Position numbers and translations under genes: made by a program. 64,000 nt of DNA. Origin: Vulcanimicrobiota bacterium. Its GTDB lineage: Bacteria > Vulcanimicrobiota > Vulcanimicrobiia > Vulcanimicrobiales > Vulcanimicrobiaceae. A model generated the notes under the pieces. It made no database searches. It was given only the letters and a program-made list of their open reading frames with translations, and had not been told where the DNA came from. The stretch lies in assembly GCA_003168375.1 (NCBI GenBank), contig PMSI01000003.1, positions 868,001 to 932,000 on the forward strand. Reading direction: 5' to 3'. Within the stretch, counting starts at the first letter, position 1. Each line of letters starts with the position of its first letter. This document shows, one piece after another, positions 8,959-17,175 of the stretch.

Positions 8959-8979
8959 CCCCGGACAGGATGTCCGGGG
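8959..8979 (-). terminator. Hairpin just downstream of rpsM
   Basis: CCCCGGACA (8959-8967) and TGTCCGGGG (8971-8979) form a perfect 9-bp stem with a 3-nt loop, 14 nt after the rpsM stop. Only short T-runs follow on the minus strand, so termination may be partial or Rho-assisted. It marks the point where the spc/alpha unit is cut from rpsK. Confidence 0.5.
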
Positions 8980-8992
8980 CCGCGTGTCCGCT

Positions 8993-9373
8993 TTACTTCT
9001 TGGTGGCGGTCTTCTTCTTGCCGGCGACCGTGCGCTTCGGACCCTTCCGGGTGCGGGCGTTCGTCTTCGTGCGCTGTCCGCGCACCGGCAGTCCGCGACG
9101 ATGGCGCAGGCCGCGGTAGCAGCCGATGTCGGTCAGCCGCTTGATGTTGTTCGCGATCTCGCGCTTGAGGTCGCCCTCGACCTTGAGCGTCTCGACGACT
9201 TCGCGCAGGCGCTGCTCGTCCTCGGTCGTGAGGTCCTTGACCCGCGTGTTCGGGTCGACCCCGGTCTGCGCGAGGATCTTCTTCGACGTCGGGAGCCCAA
9301 TGCCGAAGATAGCCGTGAGTCCGATCTCGATGCGCTTGTCGCGCGGGAGATCGATGCCGGAGATACGAGCCAT
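8993..9373 (-). CDS. rpsM: 30S ribosomal protein S13
   Basis: S13 sits in the head of the 30S subunit and contacts the P-site tRNA and the 50S bridge. The 126-aa product begins [20 protein letters not shown] and carries the helix-two-turn-helix segment [11 protein letters not shown]. It ends in the basic tail [19 protein letters not shown] followed by a lysine-rich extension. Its ATG shares one base with the rpmJ stop, so the two are coupled. Unusually, rpsK does not follow: a hairpin and an oppositely organised island come next. Confidence 0.98.
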   Translation of the reverse strand: MARISGIDLPRDKRIEIGLTAIFGIGLPTSKKILAQTGVDPNTRVKDLTTEDEQRLREVVETLKVEGDLKREIANNIKRLTDIGCYRGLRHRRGLPVRGQRTKTNARTRKGPKRTVAGKKKTATKK

Positions 9374-9489
9374 TATCCCTGAACCTGCTTGTGCTTCGGA
9401 TTGACGCTGCAGATCACGCGCACTTTACCTTCGCGGCGGATGATCTTGCAGGCGTCGCAAATGCGCTTGACGCTCGGTCGTACTTTCAT
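9373..9489 (-). CDS. rpmJ: 50S ribosomal protein L36
   Basis: A 38-aa protein, [20 protein letters not shown] followed by [18 protein letters not shown]. It has the zinc ligands CDAC, a third Cys in VICS and a His in PKHKQ, so it is the C+ zinc-binding paralogue. It overlaps the rpsM start by one base (TAATG). It sits between map and rpsM as in many operons, but the infA gene that often precedes it is absent: the 42 nt up to map hold nothing. Confidence 0.96.
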   Translation of the reverse strand: MKVRPSVKRICDACKIIRREGKVRVICSVNPKHKQVQG

Positions 9490-9531
9490 GATTCTGCTCT
9501 TGCTGGGTGACGGGTGCGGCCGTGCGCCATG

Positions 9532-10335
9532 TCAGGCCGCGACCTCTTCGGAAGGACGGTAGCGAGCTACGTCCGGGTGCTCGGCGACGTCCCGCAACGT
9601 CAGGATCTTCGGACCTTGGTCCGTGATCGCGATCGTATGCTCGAAGTGCGCCGCTAGTTTACCATCCTCGGTAACGACCGTCCAGCCGTCCTCGAGGGTT
9701 GCGACCTCCCAGGTCCCTTGCGTGATCATCGGCTCGATCGCGAGCACGAGCCCCTTGCGGAGCAGCGTCCCCTGGCCGGGGTTGCCGTAGTTGGGGACCT
9801 GCGGGTCCTCGTGCATCTTGCGGCCGACGCCGTGTCCGACGAGGGCCCGAACGACGCCGTAGCCGTGAGCCTCGGCGTGCCGCTGGACGGCGTGGCCGAT
9901 GTCGCCGAGGTGGTTGCCGACCTGCATCTGCTCGATCCCGAGCATCAGGCACTCCTGGGTCACGCGCATCAAGCGCTTCGCCGCTTCATCGACATTGCCG
10001 ATGGCGACGGTGACGGCCGAGTCCGAGACGTAGCCTTCGAAGGTGGTCCCGATGTCGATCGAGAGCAGATCGCCGTCCTGCAGCACGCGATCGCCGGGCA
10101 TCCCGTGCACGACCTCGTCGTTGACCGATGCGCAGATCGCCGCCGGATAGCCGTGGTAGCCGATGAACGTCGGCACACCCCCCATCGAGCGGATCGACTC
10201 GTCGGCGAGCTGGTTGAGCTGGCCGGTGGTGACGCCCGGCTTCGCGGCCGCCATCAGGGTGGTGAGCGTCTTCGAGGTGATTTTTCCGCCGCGCCGCATG
10301 ATCTCGATCTCGCGCGCCGACTTGATGCTGATCAT
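9532..10335 (-). CDS. map: Methionine aminopeptidase, type I
   Basis: Removes the initiator methionine from nascent proteins. The 267-aa sequence has the pita-bread fold signature: HGYPAAICASVNDEVVHGMP, DGDLLSIDIGTTFEGYVSD (two Asp metal ligands), GHGVGRKMHEDP (His ligand), LAIEPM and FEHTIAI (Glu ligands). It lacks the N-terminal zinc-finger extension, so it is the basic type Ia form. The start overlaps the adk stop by four bases. Its place after secY-adk is the classical spc-operon order. Confidence 0.97.
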   Translation of the reverse strand: MISIKSAREIEIMRRGGKITSKTLTTLMAAAKPGVTTGQLNQLADESIRSMGGVPTFIGYHGYPAAICASVNDEVVHGMPGDRVLQDGDLLSIDIGTTFEGYVSDSAVTVAIGNVDEAAKRLMRVTQECLMLGIEQMQVGNHLGDIGHAVQRHAEAHGYGVVRALVGHGVGRKMHEDPQVPNYGNPGQGTLLRKGLVLAIEPMITQGTWEVATLEDGWTVVTEDGKLAAHFEHTIAITDQGPKILTLRDVAEHPDVARYRPSEEVAA

Positions 10336-10994
10336 GCCGCGCCGTTTCGCGAGACGTTGCCGGAGACGAGCTTCGTCAGCTGTGCGGTGACGTCATCGAT
10401 CGGCGCGAGCGCGTCGACGCTCACCAACCGCGGGTCGGCGGGGTCGTCATAGTAGGCGATCAGCGGCGCGGTCAGCGCGTCGTACTCGGCGAGGCGCGTG
10501 CGGATTGTCTCTTCCTTGTCGTCGGGCCGCTGGATCAGCGGCTCGCCCGTCTGATCGTCGATGCCGGGGAGCTTCGGCGGGTTGTGCCGGACGTGATAGG
10601 TGCGACCCGACGCGGCGTGCGTCCAGCGGCCGGTGAGCCGTTCGGTCAACACGCTGGGGTCGACGGCGAAGAGGACCGCTGCCGCTGACTTTCTCTTGCG
10701 CCGCAGCAGCTCGTCGAGCGCCTCGGCCTGCGTGGTCGTGCGCGGAAAACCGTCGAGGATCACATCGCCGGCGGCGTCGAGCACCGGCTCCATCATGCGG
10801 ATGATCAGCTCGTCGGGAACGAGCTTGCCGCTGTCCATATAACCCTTCGCCTCGACGCCGAGCGGCGTTCCCTCACGCACGTTCGCGCGCAGAATATCGC
10901 CGGTCGAAACCTGGCGATACCCGAAGCGCTGCTCGAGCACCTTCGCTTGCGTGCCCTTACCGGCACCCGGAGGGCCCAAGAAAATGAGGTTCAC
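10332..10994 (-). CDS. adk: Adenylate kinase
   Basis: Interconverts AMP plus ATP with two ADP in the cytoplasm. The 220-aa product has the P-loop GPPGAGKGTQA at residues 7-17 and the AMP-binding segment STGDILRANV. The DGFPRTTTQAEALD lid-hinge region and a long LID domain (about residues 124-165) follow. The LID lacks the four cysteines of zinc-type enzymes, so this is a long but zinc-free form. It overlaps both secY and map by four bases, indicating coupled translation. Confidence 0.97.
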   Translation of the reverse strand: MNLIFLGPPGAGKGTQAKVLEQRFGYRQVSTGDILRANVREGTPLGVEAKGYMDSGKLVPDELIIRMMEPVLDAAGDVILDGFPRTTTQAEALDELLRRKRKSAAAVLFAVDPSVLTERLTGRWTHAASGRTYHVRHNPPKLPGIDDQTGEPLIQRPDDKEETIRTRLAEYDALTAPLIAYYDDPADPRLVSVDALAPIDDVTAQLTKLVSGNVSRNGAA

Positions 10995-12283
10995 TTATTG
11001 ATGAACCCGCGGTAGTCGCGCATCGCGAGGCGGGCTTCGATTTGGGTGATCGAGTCGAGCGCGACGCCGACGACGATCAGCAGCGAGGTCGAACCGATGT
11101 ACAATCCCGAGACGCCGACGTCGCGCTGGAGCGAGGGCAGCACGGCGAGCAGGCCGAGATAGATCGCGGCCGCGGTCGTGATGCGAATCAGGATCTTGTT
11201 GATGTAGTCGACCGTCGGCTGGCCGGGGCGGATCCCCGGGATGAACGAGCCCGACTTCTTGAGGTTGTCGGCGATGTCTTTGGTGTTGACCACGATCGCC
11301 GAGTAGAAGAACGTGAAGACGACGACCAGCAAGAAGTAGGTGGCGTTGTAGAGGAACGAGTTCGGCCCGAAGTAGGTCGTCATGAAGAACGAGATGTTGC
11401 TGGCGACCCCGGTCGTCTTGCCGCTGGTTCCGAACCACGAGAGCGCTTGCTGCGGCAGCAGCAGGATCGAGATCGCGAAGATGATCGAGATGACGCCGGC
11501 GTTGTTCAGGCGCAGCGGAATGTAGCTCGAGCGTCCGGCGTACATCTTGCGGCCGATCACGCGGCGCGCTTGCTGCACCGGGATGCGGCGCTGGCCCTGG
11601 TACATGAACACGATCGAGACGATCGTGACGAGCGCGATGCCGACCCACAGGAGGAGGCCCAGCCAGTTGACGCCGCCCTTGTTGGCGAGCGAGAACGTCT
11701 GGCCGACCTGCGTCGGGAAGCGCAGCACGATGCCGACGAAGATGATCAGCGAGATGCCGTTGCCGATCCCCTTGTCGGTGATCTGCTCGCCCAGCCACAT
11801 CAAGAACATCGTGCCGGAGACGAACGCGACCACCGCGTACACGATGAACTGCCACGAGTGGTCGAAGAACACGCCACCGCGGCTCATCGCGATCGCCATC
11901 GAGGTCGCCTGGATCGTCCCCAGCACGATCGTCAGGTACCGCGTGTATCGGCTGATCGTCTTGCGGCCTTCCTCGCCGCCCTTTTTCGCCATCTCCTCGA
12001 GCTGCGGTATCACGACCGTCATCAGCTGCATGATGATCGACGCGTTGATGTACGGCGTGATCCCCATCGCGATGATCGAGAGCTTCTGCAGGGCACCGCC
12101 CGAGAGGAAGCCGAGGAACTGGTAGAACGCGCCGTTCGCGATCAATCGGTTCCACTGCGCCTGGTCCACATTCGGGAGCTGCACGTGGATCATGAAGACG
12201 AAGACGGCGAACGCGAAGAACACGAACCCGATCCGCTTGCGGATGTCGGGCACGGTCAGGGCGTTGCGAAGTGTAGTGAGCAC
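10991..12283 (-). CDS. secY: Preprotein translocase subunit SecY
   Basis: Central channel of the Sec translocon in the inner membrane. The 430-aa protein has ten predicted transmembrane helices. Recognisable segments are the TM2a plug region (LQKLSIIAMGITPYINASII), the TM5 gate GEQITDKGIGNGISLIIF and the cytoplasmic-loop motif GIRPGQPTVDYI, which contacts SecA and the ribosome. It follows rplO directly in the spc-operon order. The start ATG lies 8 nt after the rplO stop. Confidence 0.98.
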   Translation of the reverse strand: MLTTLRNALTVPDIRKRIGFVFFAFAVFVFMIHVQLPNVDQAQWNRLIANGAFYQFLGFLSGGALQKLSIIAMGITPYINASIIMQLMTVVIPQLEEMAKKGGEEGRKTISRYTRYLTIVLGTIQATSMAIAMSRGGVFFDHSWQFIVYAVVAFVSGTMFLMWLGEQITDKGIGNGISLIIFVGIVLRFPTQVGQTFSLANKGGVNWLGLLLWVGIALVTIVSIVFMYQGQRRIPVQQARRVIGRKMYAGRSSYIPLRLNNAGVISIIFAISILLLPQQALSWFGTSGKTTGVASNISFFMTTYFGPNSFLYNATYFLLVVVFTFFYSAIVVNTKDIADNLKKSGSFIPGIRPGQPTVDYINKILIRITTAAAIYLGLLAVLPSLQRDVGVSGLYIGSTSLLIVVGVALDSITQIEARLAMRDYRGFINK

Positions 12284-12291
12284 GAAGCCCT

Positions 12292-12864
12292 TTACTTGGG
12301 TTGAGCGGCTTCGGTGTCGCCGAAATCGGCGCCGGCGGCGCCGAGCGCTTCACGCGCCGACACCGAGAACAGGACGTCGCGGAAGCGCAGCCCCGTCGGA
12401 AGCGTGCCGCCCTTGGCCTTCGACTTGGTCGAGCCGCCGAGGATCTTCACGCCGTCCCGCAGGTTCTTGATCTTGCCGGCCTCGCGCAGCGACTGCGGGC
12501 TGACTTCGACGGCCGCGTCCCAGCCGGTGAGATCGCCGACGTTGAGCACCGCGAACGTAGAACGGAAATGCCCGATGTCGCGCGCCTTCTGCGAGTAGCC
12601 GCGCTTCGTCGGAAGACGGCGCGCCCACGGCGTCTGGCCGCCTTCGAACGAGGGACCCTTGCCGCCGCCCGAGCGCACGGTCTGACCCTTGCCGCCTTCG
12701 CCGCCGGTCTTGACCATGCCCGAGCCGTGCCCGCGGCCGACGCGCGTGCGCTTCGGACGGGAGTGCGGGTTCGGCTTGAGGGTCGCGAGCGAAAACACGG
12801 GCTCAGGCATCGACGGTGCGGCGGCCTCGGCTTTCGGTTTGCGAACGCTTTTGGAAGTAGCCAT
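12292..12864 (-). CDS. rplO: 50S ribosomal protein L15
   Basis: L15 helps late assembly of the large subunit. The core begins at about residue 25 (FSLATLKPNPHSRPKRTRVG) and has the Gly-rich RGHGSGMVKTGGEGGKGQ and FEGGQTPWARRLPTKRG. At 190 aa it is about 40 longer than the usual ~147, mainly through a charged N-terminal leader and an acidic C-terminal end. Its ATG shares one base with the rpsE stop, leaving no room for rpmD (L30), which normally sits between them. Confidence 0.97.
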   Translation of the reverse strand: MATSKSVRKPKAEAAAPSMPEPVFSLATLKPNPHSRPKRTRVGRGHGSGMVKTGGEGGKGQTVRSGGGKGPSFEGGQTPWARRLPTKRGYSQKARDIGHFRSTFAVLNVGDLTGWDAAVEVSPQSLREAGKIKNLRDGVKILGGSTKSKAKGGTLPTGLRFRDVLFSVSAREALGAAGADFGDTEAAQPK

Positions 12865-13373
12865 TATGCAAAGATCTCTTGGACCGTCTTGCCGCGCAGC
12901 TGCGCGACCTTCTCGGCCGTCTTGAGGGAGCTGAGCGCCGCGAACGTCGCGAGCACGACGTTGATGGGATTGTTGGTCCCCAGCGACTTGGTGACGATGT
13001 CGTGGATACCGGCGAGCTCGAGCACCGCGCGCATCGCGCCGCCCGCGATGACGCCCGTCCCGGGCGAGGCCGGCTTGAGCATCACGTGGCCGGAACCGAC
13101 GTGCACGTTGACCTGGTGCGGGATCGTCTTCTCGACCATGGGGACGGTGATCAGCGCCTTGCGGGCCTGCTCAACGCCCTTGCGGATCGCCTCGGGGACT
13201 TCGCCGGCCTTGCCGATCGCAAAGCCGACGCGGCCCTTCTTGTCGCCGACGACGACGAGCGCCGAGAAGCTGAAGCGCTTACCGCCCTTGACGACCTTCG
13301 CCACGCGGTTGATGCGGACGACGGTCTCCTCGAACCCCTGGTTGTCGCGGTCGCGACCACCTCTGTTGTACAT
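12864..13373 (-). CDS. rpsE: 30S ribosomal protein S5
   Basis: S5 contributes to decoding fidelity and mRNA unwinding. The 169-aa protein has the S5 double-stranded RNA-binding domain ([20 protein letters not shown], then [20 protein letters not shown]) and the C-terminal domain ([20 protein letters not shown]). It sits between rplR (3-nt gap) and rplO (1-nt overlap). Confidence 0.98.
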   Translation of the reverse strand: MYNRGGRDRDNQGFEETVVRINRVAKVVKGGKRFSFSALVVVGDKKGRVGFAIGKAGEVPEAIRKGVEQARKALITVPMVEKTIPHQVNVHVGSGHVMLKPASPGTGVIAGGAMRAVLELAGIHDIVTKSLGTNNPINVVLATFAALSSLKTAEKVAQLRGKTVQEIFA

Positions 13374-13376
13374 GCG

Positions 13377-13739
13377 CTAGAACTCCAAACCGGCTTCGCG
13401 CGCTGCCTGAGCGAGCGCTGCGACGCGACCGTGATACTTGTGACCGGACGTGTCGAAGACCACGGCGTCGATCCCGGCGGCCTTCGCGCGCTGGGCGATC
13501 GTCGAACCGATCTTCTGCGCGGCCTCGACGTTCGTGCGCGAGCCGAGGCCGTCGGCGACGGAGCCCTCGCGCGTCGATGCGGCGACGAGCGTGTGGCCCT
13601 TCGTATCGTCGACGACGAACGCGTAGGTGTGGTGCAGGCTGCGGAAGATCTGCAGGCGCGGGCGAGATTCCGTGCCGACGACCTTCTTGCGAAGACGCGT
13701 GTGGCGCTTGAGGCGCTGCGCGTTGCGTGAGACGGGCAT
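13377..13739 (-). CDS. rplR: 50S ribosomal protein L18
   Basis: A 5S rRNA-binding protein of the central protuberance. The 120-aa product begins MPVSRNAQRLKRHTRLRKKV and shows RLQIFRSLHHTYAFVVDDTKG and the C-terminal FDTSGHKYHGRVAALAQAAR typical of L18. Its ATG overlaps the rplF stop by one base, as at several other junctions in this operon. Confidence 0.97.
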   Translation of the reverse strand: MPVSRNAQRLKRHTRLRKKVVGTESRPRLQIFRSLHHTYAFVVDDTKGHTLVAASTREGSVADGLGSRTNVEAAQKIGSTIAQRAKAAGIDAVVFDTSGHKYHGRVAALAQAAREAGLEF

Positions 13740-14287
13740 TATTTCTTCCCTGCCTTGCCCGCTTTACCGAGCTTCTTGCGGACGATTTCGCCCGAATAGC
13801 GAATGCCTTTGCCCTTGTACGGCTCGGGGGGCCGGAGGCCGCGGATCTCCGCTGCGACCTGGCCGACGCGCTGCTTGTCGATCCCCTCGACGTGCACGCG
13901 GTTCGTCCCCTCGACGGTGAACGCGATCCCGTCCGGCGCGGCGTACGAGACCGGGTGCGAATACCCCAGCGAGAAGTTCAGGTCGTTCCCGGCCTTGTTG
14001 ACGCGGAAGCCGACACCCTGGAGCTCGAGCGACTTGCGAAAGCCCTTCGTGACCCCGTCGATCATGTTTGCGACGAGCGTGCGCGTGAGGCCGTGCGCCG
14101 AACGCCCGGGCTTGTCGTCGCTCTTGCGCGCGACGACGACCTGACCGCCGTCGATCGTCACTTCGATGACCGGCAGGATGTGCTGCTGCAGCGCACCCTT
14201 GGGGCCATTGACGAACACGATCGAGTCTTTGAGCGTCACGTCGACGCCCGACGGAACCGCGACCGGAAGCTTACCAATTCGTGACAT
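13739..14287 (-). CDS. rplF: 50S ribosomal protein L6
   Basis: L6 lies near the sarcin-ricin loop at the factor-binding site. The 182-aa protein begins MSRIGKLPVAVPSGVDVTLK and has the duplicated L6 fold. Near the end it carries the signature RGLRPPEPYKGKGIRYSGE, which is diagnostic for bacterial L6. It is 6 nt from rpsH and abuts rplR. Confidence 0.98.
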   Translation of the reverse strand: MSRIGKLPVAVPSGVDVTLKDSIVFVNGPKGALQQHILPVIEVTIDGGQVVVARKSDDKPGRSAHGLTRTLVANMIDGVTKGFRKSLELQGVGFRVNKAGNDLNFSLGYSHPVSYAAPDGIAFTVEGTNRVHVEGIDKQRVGQVAAEIRGLRPPEPYKGKGIRYSGEIVRKKLGKAGKAGKK

Positions 14288-14293
14288 GATCGA

Positions 14294-14698
14294 TTACCAG
14301 ACGTACGCGAGGACTTCACCGCCGAAGCCTTCGCGCTTAGCGCGCTTGCCCGACATGATGCCCTTCGAGGTCGACATGATGACGAGACCCAGCCCGCCGA
14401 GGACGCGCGGGATCTCCGTCTTCGAGGTGTAGACGCGAAGACCGGGACGGCTGATCCGGCGGAGGCCGGTGATGACCTTCTCCTTCTCAGGGCCGTACTT
14501 GAGCGTGATGCGGAGCGTGCCTTGCGGGCCCTCCGCCTTCAGCTCTTCGAGGCCGGTGATGAAGCCTTCGTCGAGCAGGATCTGCGCGACAGCCTTCTTC
14601 ATCCTCGAGGCCGGGATGTCCACGGTCTTATGGTTCACGTTGTTCGCGTTGCGGATGCGCGTGAGCAGGTCCGCGATCGGATCGGTGATTACTCCCAT
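14294..14698 (-). CDS. rpsH: 30S ribosomal protein S8
   Basis: S8 binds the central domain of 16S rRNA and, in some bacteria, represses the spc operon. The 134-aa protein begins [20 protein letters not shown], includes [20 protein letters not shown] and ends with [20 protein letters not shown], the standard signature. It is 4 nt downstream of rpsN. Confidence 0.98.
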   Translation of the reverse strand: MGVITDPIADLLTRIRNANNVNHKTVDIPASRMKKAVAQILLDEGFITGLEELKAEGPQGTLRITLKYGPEKEKVITGLRRISRPGLRVYTSKTEIPRVLGGLGLVIMSTSKGIMSGKRAKREGFGGEVLAYVW

Positions 14699-14702
14699 GA
14701 TC

Positions 14703-14888
14703 TTACCAGCTGGCCTTCGTGATGCCGGGGATGAAACCGAGATGCGCGTTCTCCCGGAAGCAGATCCGGCACATGCCGAACTTGCGGTAGTACGCGCGGG
14801 GGCGCCCGCAGACTTTGCAACGGTTGTGCGCGCGCACGCTGAACTTCGGCGTGCGCTTCGACTTCTCGATCAGCGAGGTCTTGGCCAT
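14703..14888 (-). CDS. rpsN: 30S ribosomal protein S14, zinc (type Z) form
   Basis: Short 61-aa S14, typical of the zinc-binding class. [20 protein letters not shown] supplies the four cysteines and the product ends [11 protein letters not shown]. Presence of the zinc form in the operon implies the C+ paralogue is the housekeeping copy. Its ATG shares one base with the rplE stop. Confidence 0.97.
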   Translation of the reverse strand: MAKTSLIEKSKRTPKFSVRAHNRCKVCGRPRAYYRKFGMCRICFRENAHLGFIPGITKASW

Positions 14889-15460
14889 TATCGCGCCCCT
14901 GCGGTTTGGGTACCGGCCGGCTTCTGCAGCGGCAAGCCCATCTGGGTGAGGAACTCGGTCGCTTCTTCGTCGTTCTTGGCCGTCGTCACGATGACGATGT
15001 CCATTCCACGCGCCTTCTCGACCTTGTCGAAATCGATCTCCGGAAACACGAGCTGCTCGCGCAGACCGAGGTTATAGTTGCCGCGGCCGTCGAACGACTT
15101 GCGGTTCAACCCGCGGAAGTCGCGGATACGCGGCAGCACGATGTTGAAGAGCTTGTCGAGGAACGTGTACATGCGGTCGCCGCGCAGCGTCACCTTGGCA
15201 CCGATGTTCATGCCCTCACGCAGCTTGAACGCCGCGATCGACTTCTTGGCCTTGGTGATCACCGGCTTCTGGCCGCTGATCGTCGTCATCTCGTCGACTG
15301 CCTTGTCGAGCGCCTTCGAGGTCTGGATCGCCTCGGTGACCGACATGTTGATGACGACCTTCTCGAGCTTCGGGATCTGCATCGGGTTCTTGTAGCTGAA
15401 CCGCTCCTGCAGCTTCCCTCGGACCTCGTTGGTGTACTTTTCTTTCAATCTTCCTACCAT
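14888..15460 (-). CDS. rplE: 50S ribosomal protein L5
   Basis: L5 binds 5S rRNA and contacts P-site tRNA. I start it at the ATG 15460-15458 ([20 protein letters not shown]), which gives 190 aa. A longer open frame upstream to 15715 has no L5 homology and overlaps rplX. Family features are [35 protein letters not shown] and the [15 protein letters not shown] segment. It is 2 nt downstream of rplX. Confidence 0.97.
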   Translation of the reverse strand: MVGRLKEKYTNEVRGKLQERFSYKNPMQIPKLEKVVINMSVTEAIQTSKALDKAVDEMTTISGQKPVITKAKKSIAAFKLREGMNIGAKVTLRGDRMYTFLDKLFNIVLPRIRDFRGLNRKSFDGRGNYNLGLREQLVFPEIDFDKVEKARGMDIVIVTTAKNDEEATEFLTQMGLPLQKPAGTQTAGAR

Positions 15461-15462
15461 GA

Positions 15463-15828
15463 CTAGCGGCCCTTCACGGGGACGAGCAGCTGCTCGCCGG
15501 ATTTCGCGACGCGCACCGAGGTGCCGTCGGACTGACGGATACGGCGCACGCGAGTCGGACGATCCGTCTTCGGATCGATCACCATCAGCGCGGAGAGCGG
15601 GATCGGCATTTCCTTTTCGAGGATGCCGCCGGCTTGCACGCCGGTCGCGCCGGGCTTCGTGTGGCGCTTGACGACGTTGAGACCCTCGACCGTCGCGCAG
15701 CCGTCCTTCGGCCATACGTGCTTGACGATCCCGCGCTTGCCTTTCTCTTTGCCGCGCCGCAGGACGACGGTGTCGCCCTTGACGATCTTCTGCTTCGAGA
15801 GGCTCTGCCGGTTCACCGGACTGCCCAT
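15463..15828 (-). CDS. rplX: 50S ribosomal protein L24
   Basis: An assembly-initiator protein that binds the 5' end of 23S rRNA. The 121-aa product has the KOW motif [20 protein letters not shown] and, further on, [20 protein letters not shown]. It starts 1 nt after the rplN stop. The N-terminal ten residues ([10 protein letters not shown]) are a small extension. Confidence 0.97.
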   Translation of the reverse strand: MGSPVNRQSLSKQKIVKGDTVVLRRGKEKGKRGIVKHVWPKDGCATVEGLNVVKRHTKPGATGVQAGGILEKEMPIPLSALMVIDPKTDRPTRVRRIRQSDGTSVRVAKSGEQLLVPVKGR

Positions 15829-15829
15829 G

Positions 15830-16207
15830 CTAGAGCACCTCCGGCGCGAGGCTGGCGATCTTCAGGAAACCGCGGTCGCGGAGCTCGCGGCAGACGGGTC
15901 CGAACACGCGCGTCCCGCGCGGGTCGAAGTTGTCCTTGTCGCCTTTGATGATCACGCAGGCGTTCTCGTCGAACTTGATCACCGAGCCGTCGGGCCGGCG
16001 GAACGGCGCGCTGGTGCGAACGACGACCGCCTTGACGACCTGGCCCTTCTTGACCGCGGCGCCCGGGATCGCGCTCTTGACCGTGCCGACGATAATGTCC
16101 CCGACGTGCGCGTACGCATGACGCGAACCGCCGCTGACGTGGATGCACAGCAGCTCGCGCGCGCCTGAGTTGTCGGCCACCTTGAGCCGTGTCTCTTGCT
16201 GGATCAT
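15830..16207 (-). CDS. rplN: 50S ribosomal protein L14
   Basis: L14 forms intersubunit bridge B8. The 125-aa protein begins [20 protein letters not shown], the canonical N-terminus; a longer frame upstream was rejected because this ATG overlaps the rpsQ stop by exactly one base. [20 protein letters not shown] and [20 protein letters not shown] are highly conserved L14 segments. Confidence 0.98.
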   Translation of the reverse strand: MIQQETRLKVADNSGARELLCIHVSGGSRHAYAHVGDIIVGTVKSAIPGAAVKKGQVVKAVVVRTSAPFRRPDGSVIKFDENACVIIKGDKDNFDPRGTRVFGPVCRELRDRGFLKIASLAPEVL

Positions 16208-16500
16208 TACTTCGCTCGCTCGAGGATCTCGACCAGACGCCAGCGCTTGTCGCGTGACATCGGGCGGCACTCTTGGATGCGCACCAAATCCCCCGACTTG
16301 GCCTCGTTCTGCTCGTCGTGCGCCTTGAAGCGCGTCGAACGGCGGACGACCTTCTTGTAGACGGGGTGCGGCACGCGCGTCTCGGTCACGACGACGATGG
16401 TCTTATCCATCTTGTCGCTCTTGACGCGGCCCTGTTTGATGCGACGCCGGTTGTCGCGTTGCGCCACTTCGGCGGTTCCCACGGTATTAGGCTGCTCCAT
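16207..16500 (-). CDS. rpsQ: 30S ribosomal protein S17
   Basis: An OB-fold protein binding 16S rRNA in the body of the 30S subunit. The 97-aa product has [20 protein letters not shown] and, further on, [20 protein letters not shown]. About 15 extra residues lie at the N-terminus. Its first 14 nt overlap the end of rpmC, an overlap caused by the extra C-terminal codons of that gene. Confidence 0.97.
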   Translation of the reverse strand: MEQPNTVGTAEVAQRDNRRRIKQGRVKSDKMDKTIVVVTETRVPHPVYKKVVRRSTRFKAHDEQNEAKSGDLVRIQECRPMSRDKRWRLVEILERAK

Positions 16501-16741
16501 GACGCGCCTTGTCCTGAGTGTTTCTCATGTCATCCTGAGCTTGTCGAAGGGTCTTCTCGGAGATCGCGGTCTGAATCTGGGCGTACGTGCGGCGGACGAG
16601 CTTCACGCGGGAGAAATCGCTCAGATGCCCGGTGCGCAGCGAGAAGCGAAGGTTGAAGAGCTCTTCCTTCGTCTCGCGGGCACGCTGCTCGAGCTCCGCC
16701 AGGGGCAGTTCGCGCAGGCTGCGCAGGTCGTTGCGCTTCAT
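16487..16741 (-). CDS. rpmC: 50S ribosomal protein L29 with a repeat-derived C-terminal tail
   Basis: L29 sits at the polypeptide exit tunnel and docks SRP and trigger factor. The first 64 residues ([20 protein letters not shown] ... [18 protein letters not shown]) are normal L29. The remaining 20, [20 protein letters not shown] plus a final alanine, are encoded by a dispersed 21-bp repeat (16530-16550) and its flank. The protein is 84 aa against a usual 60-70. The tail also makes the gene overlap rpsQ. Its ATG overlaps the rplP stop (ATGA). Confidence 0.95.
   Translation of the reverse strand: MKRNDLRSLRELPLAELEQRARETKEELFNLRFSLRTGHLSDFSRVKLVRRTYAQIQTAISEKTLRQAQDDMRNTQDKARHGAA
16530..16550 (+). 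repeat. Dispersed 21-bp element, copy inside rpmC
   Basis: Copy of the element TCATCCTGAGCTTGTCGAAG plus G. Read on the rpmC strand it encodes TLRQAQDD. Three other loci (17216-17257, 21840-21860, 35145-35166) carry it in the same orientation. It resembles the short dispersed repeats that translate as LRQAQ or FDKLR in many GC-rich genomes. Confidence 0.85.
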
Positions 16742-17172
16742 CAGATCGCGACCTCCGCTTCCTGTTCGGTGCGGGTCACGATCTTCGTCGAAATCGGCAG
16801 CTTCTGGGCCGCGAGCCGAAGCGCTTCACGCGCCGTCTTCTCGTCCACGCCGGCGAGCTCGAACAGCACGCGGCCCGGACGGATCACGGCCACCCAGAAC
16901 TCGGGATTGCCCTTACCGGAACCCATGCGAACCTCGGCCGGTTTCTTCGTCACCGACTTGTCGGGGAAGATCTTGATCCAGACCTTGCCGCCGCGCTTGA
17001 TGTGACGCGTCATTGCGATACGCGCAGCCTCGATCTGCCGGTTGGTCATCCACACCGGCTCGAGCGCCTGCAGGCCGTACTCGCCGAACGTCAGGGTGTT
17101 GCCGACCAGCGCTTTGCCGCGCATGCGGCCGCGGTGCTGACGGCGCCACTTTACTCTCTTCGGAGTGAGCAT
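16741..17172 (-). CDS. rplP: 50S ribosomal protein L16
   Basis: L16 contacts the A-site tRNA elbow. The 143-aa protein begins [20 protein letters not shown] and contains [20 protein letters not shown] and, near the middle, [20 protein letters not shown] with the downstream arginine environment typical of the family. It lies 3 nt after rpsC and overlaps rpmC by four bases. Confidence 0.98.
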   Translation of the reverse strand: MLTPKRVKWRRQHRGRMRGKALVGNTLTFGEYGLQALEPVWMTNRQIEAARIAMTRHIKRGGKVWIKIFPDKSVTKKPAEVRMGSGKGNPEFWVAVIRPGRVLFELAGVDEKTAREALRLAAQKLPISTKIVTRTEQEAEVAI

Positions 17173-17175
17173 CGC

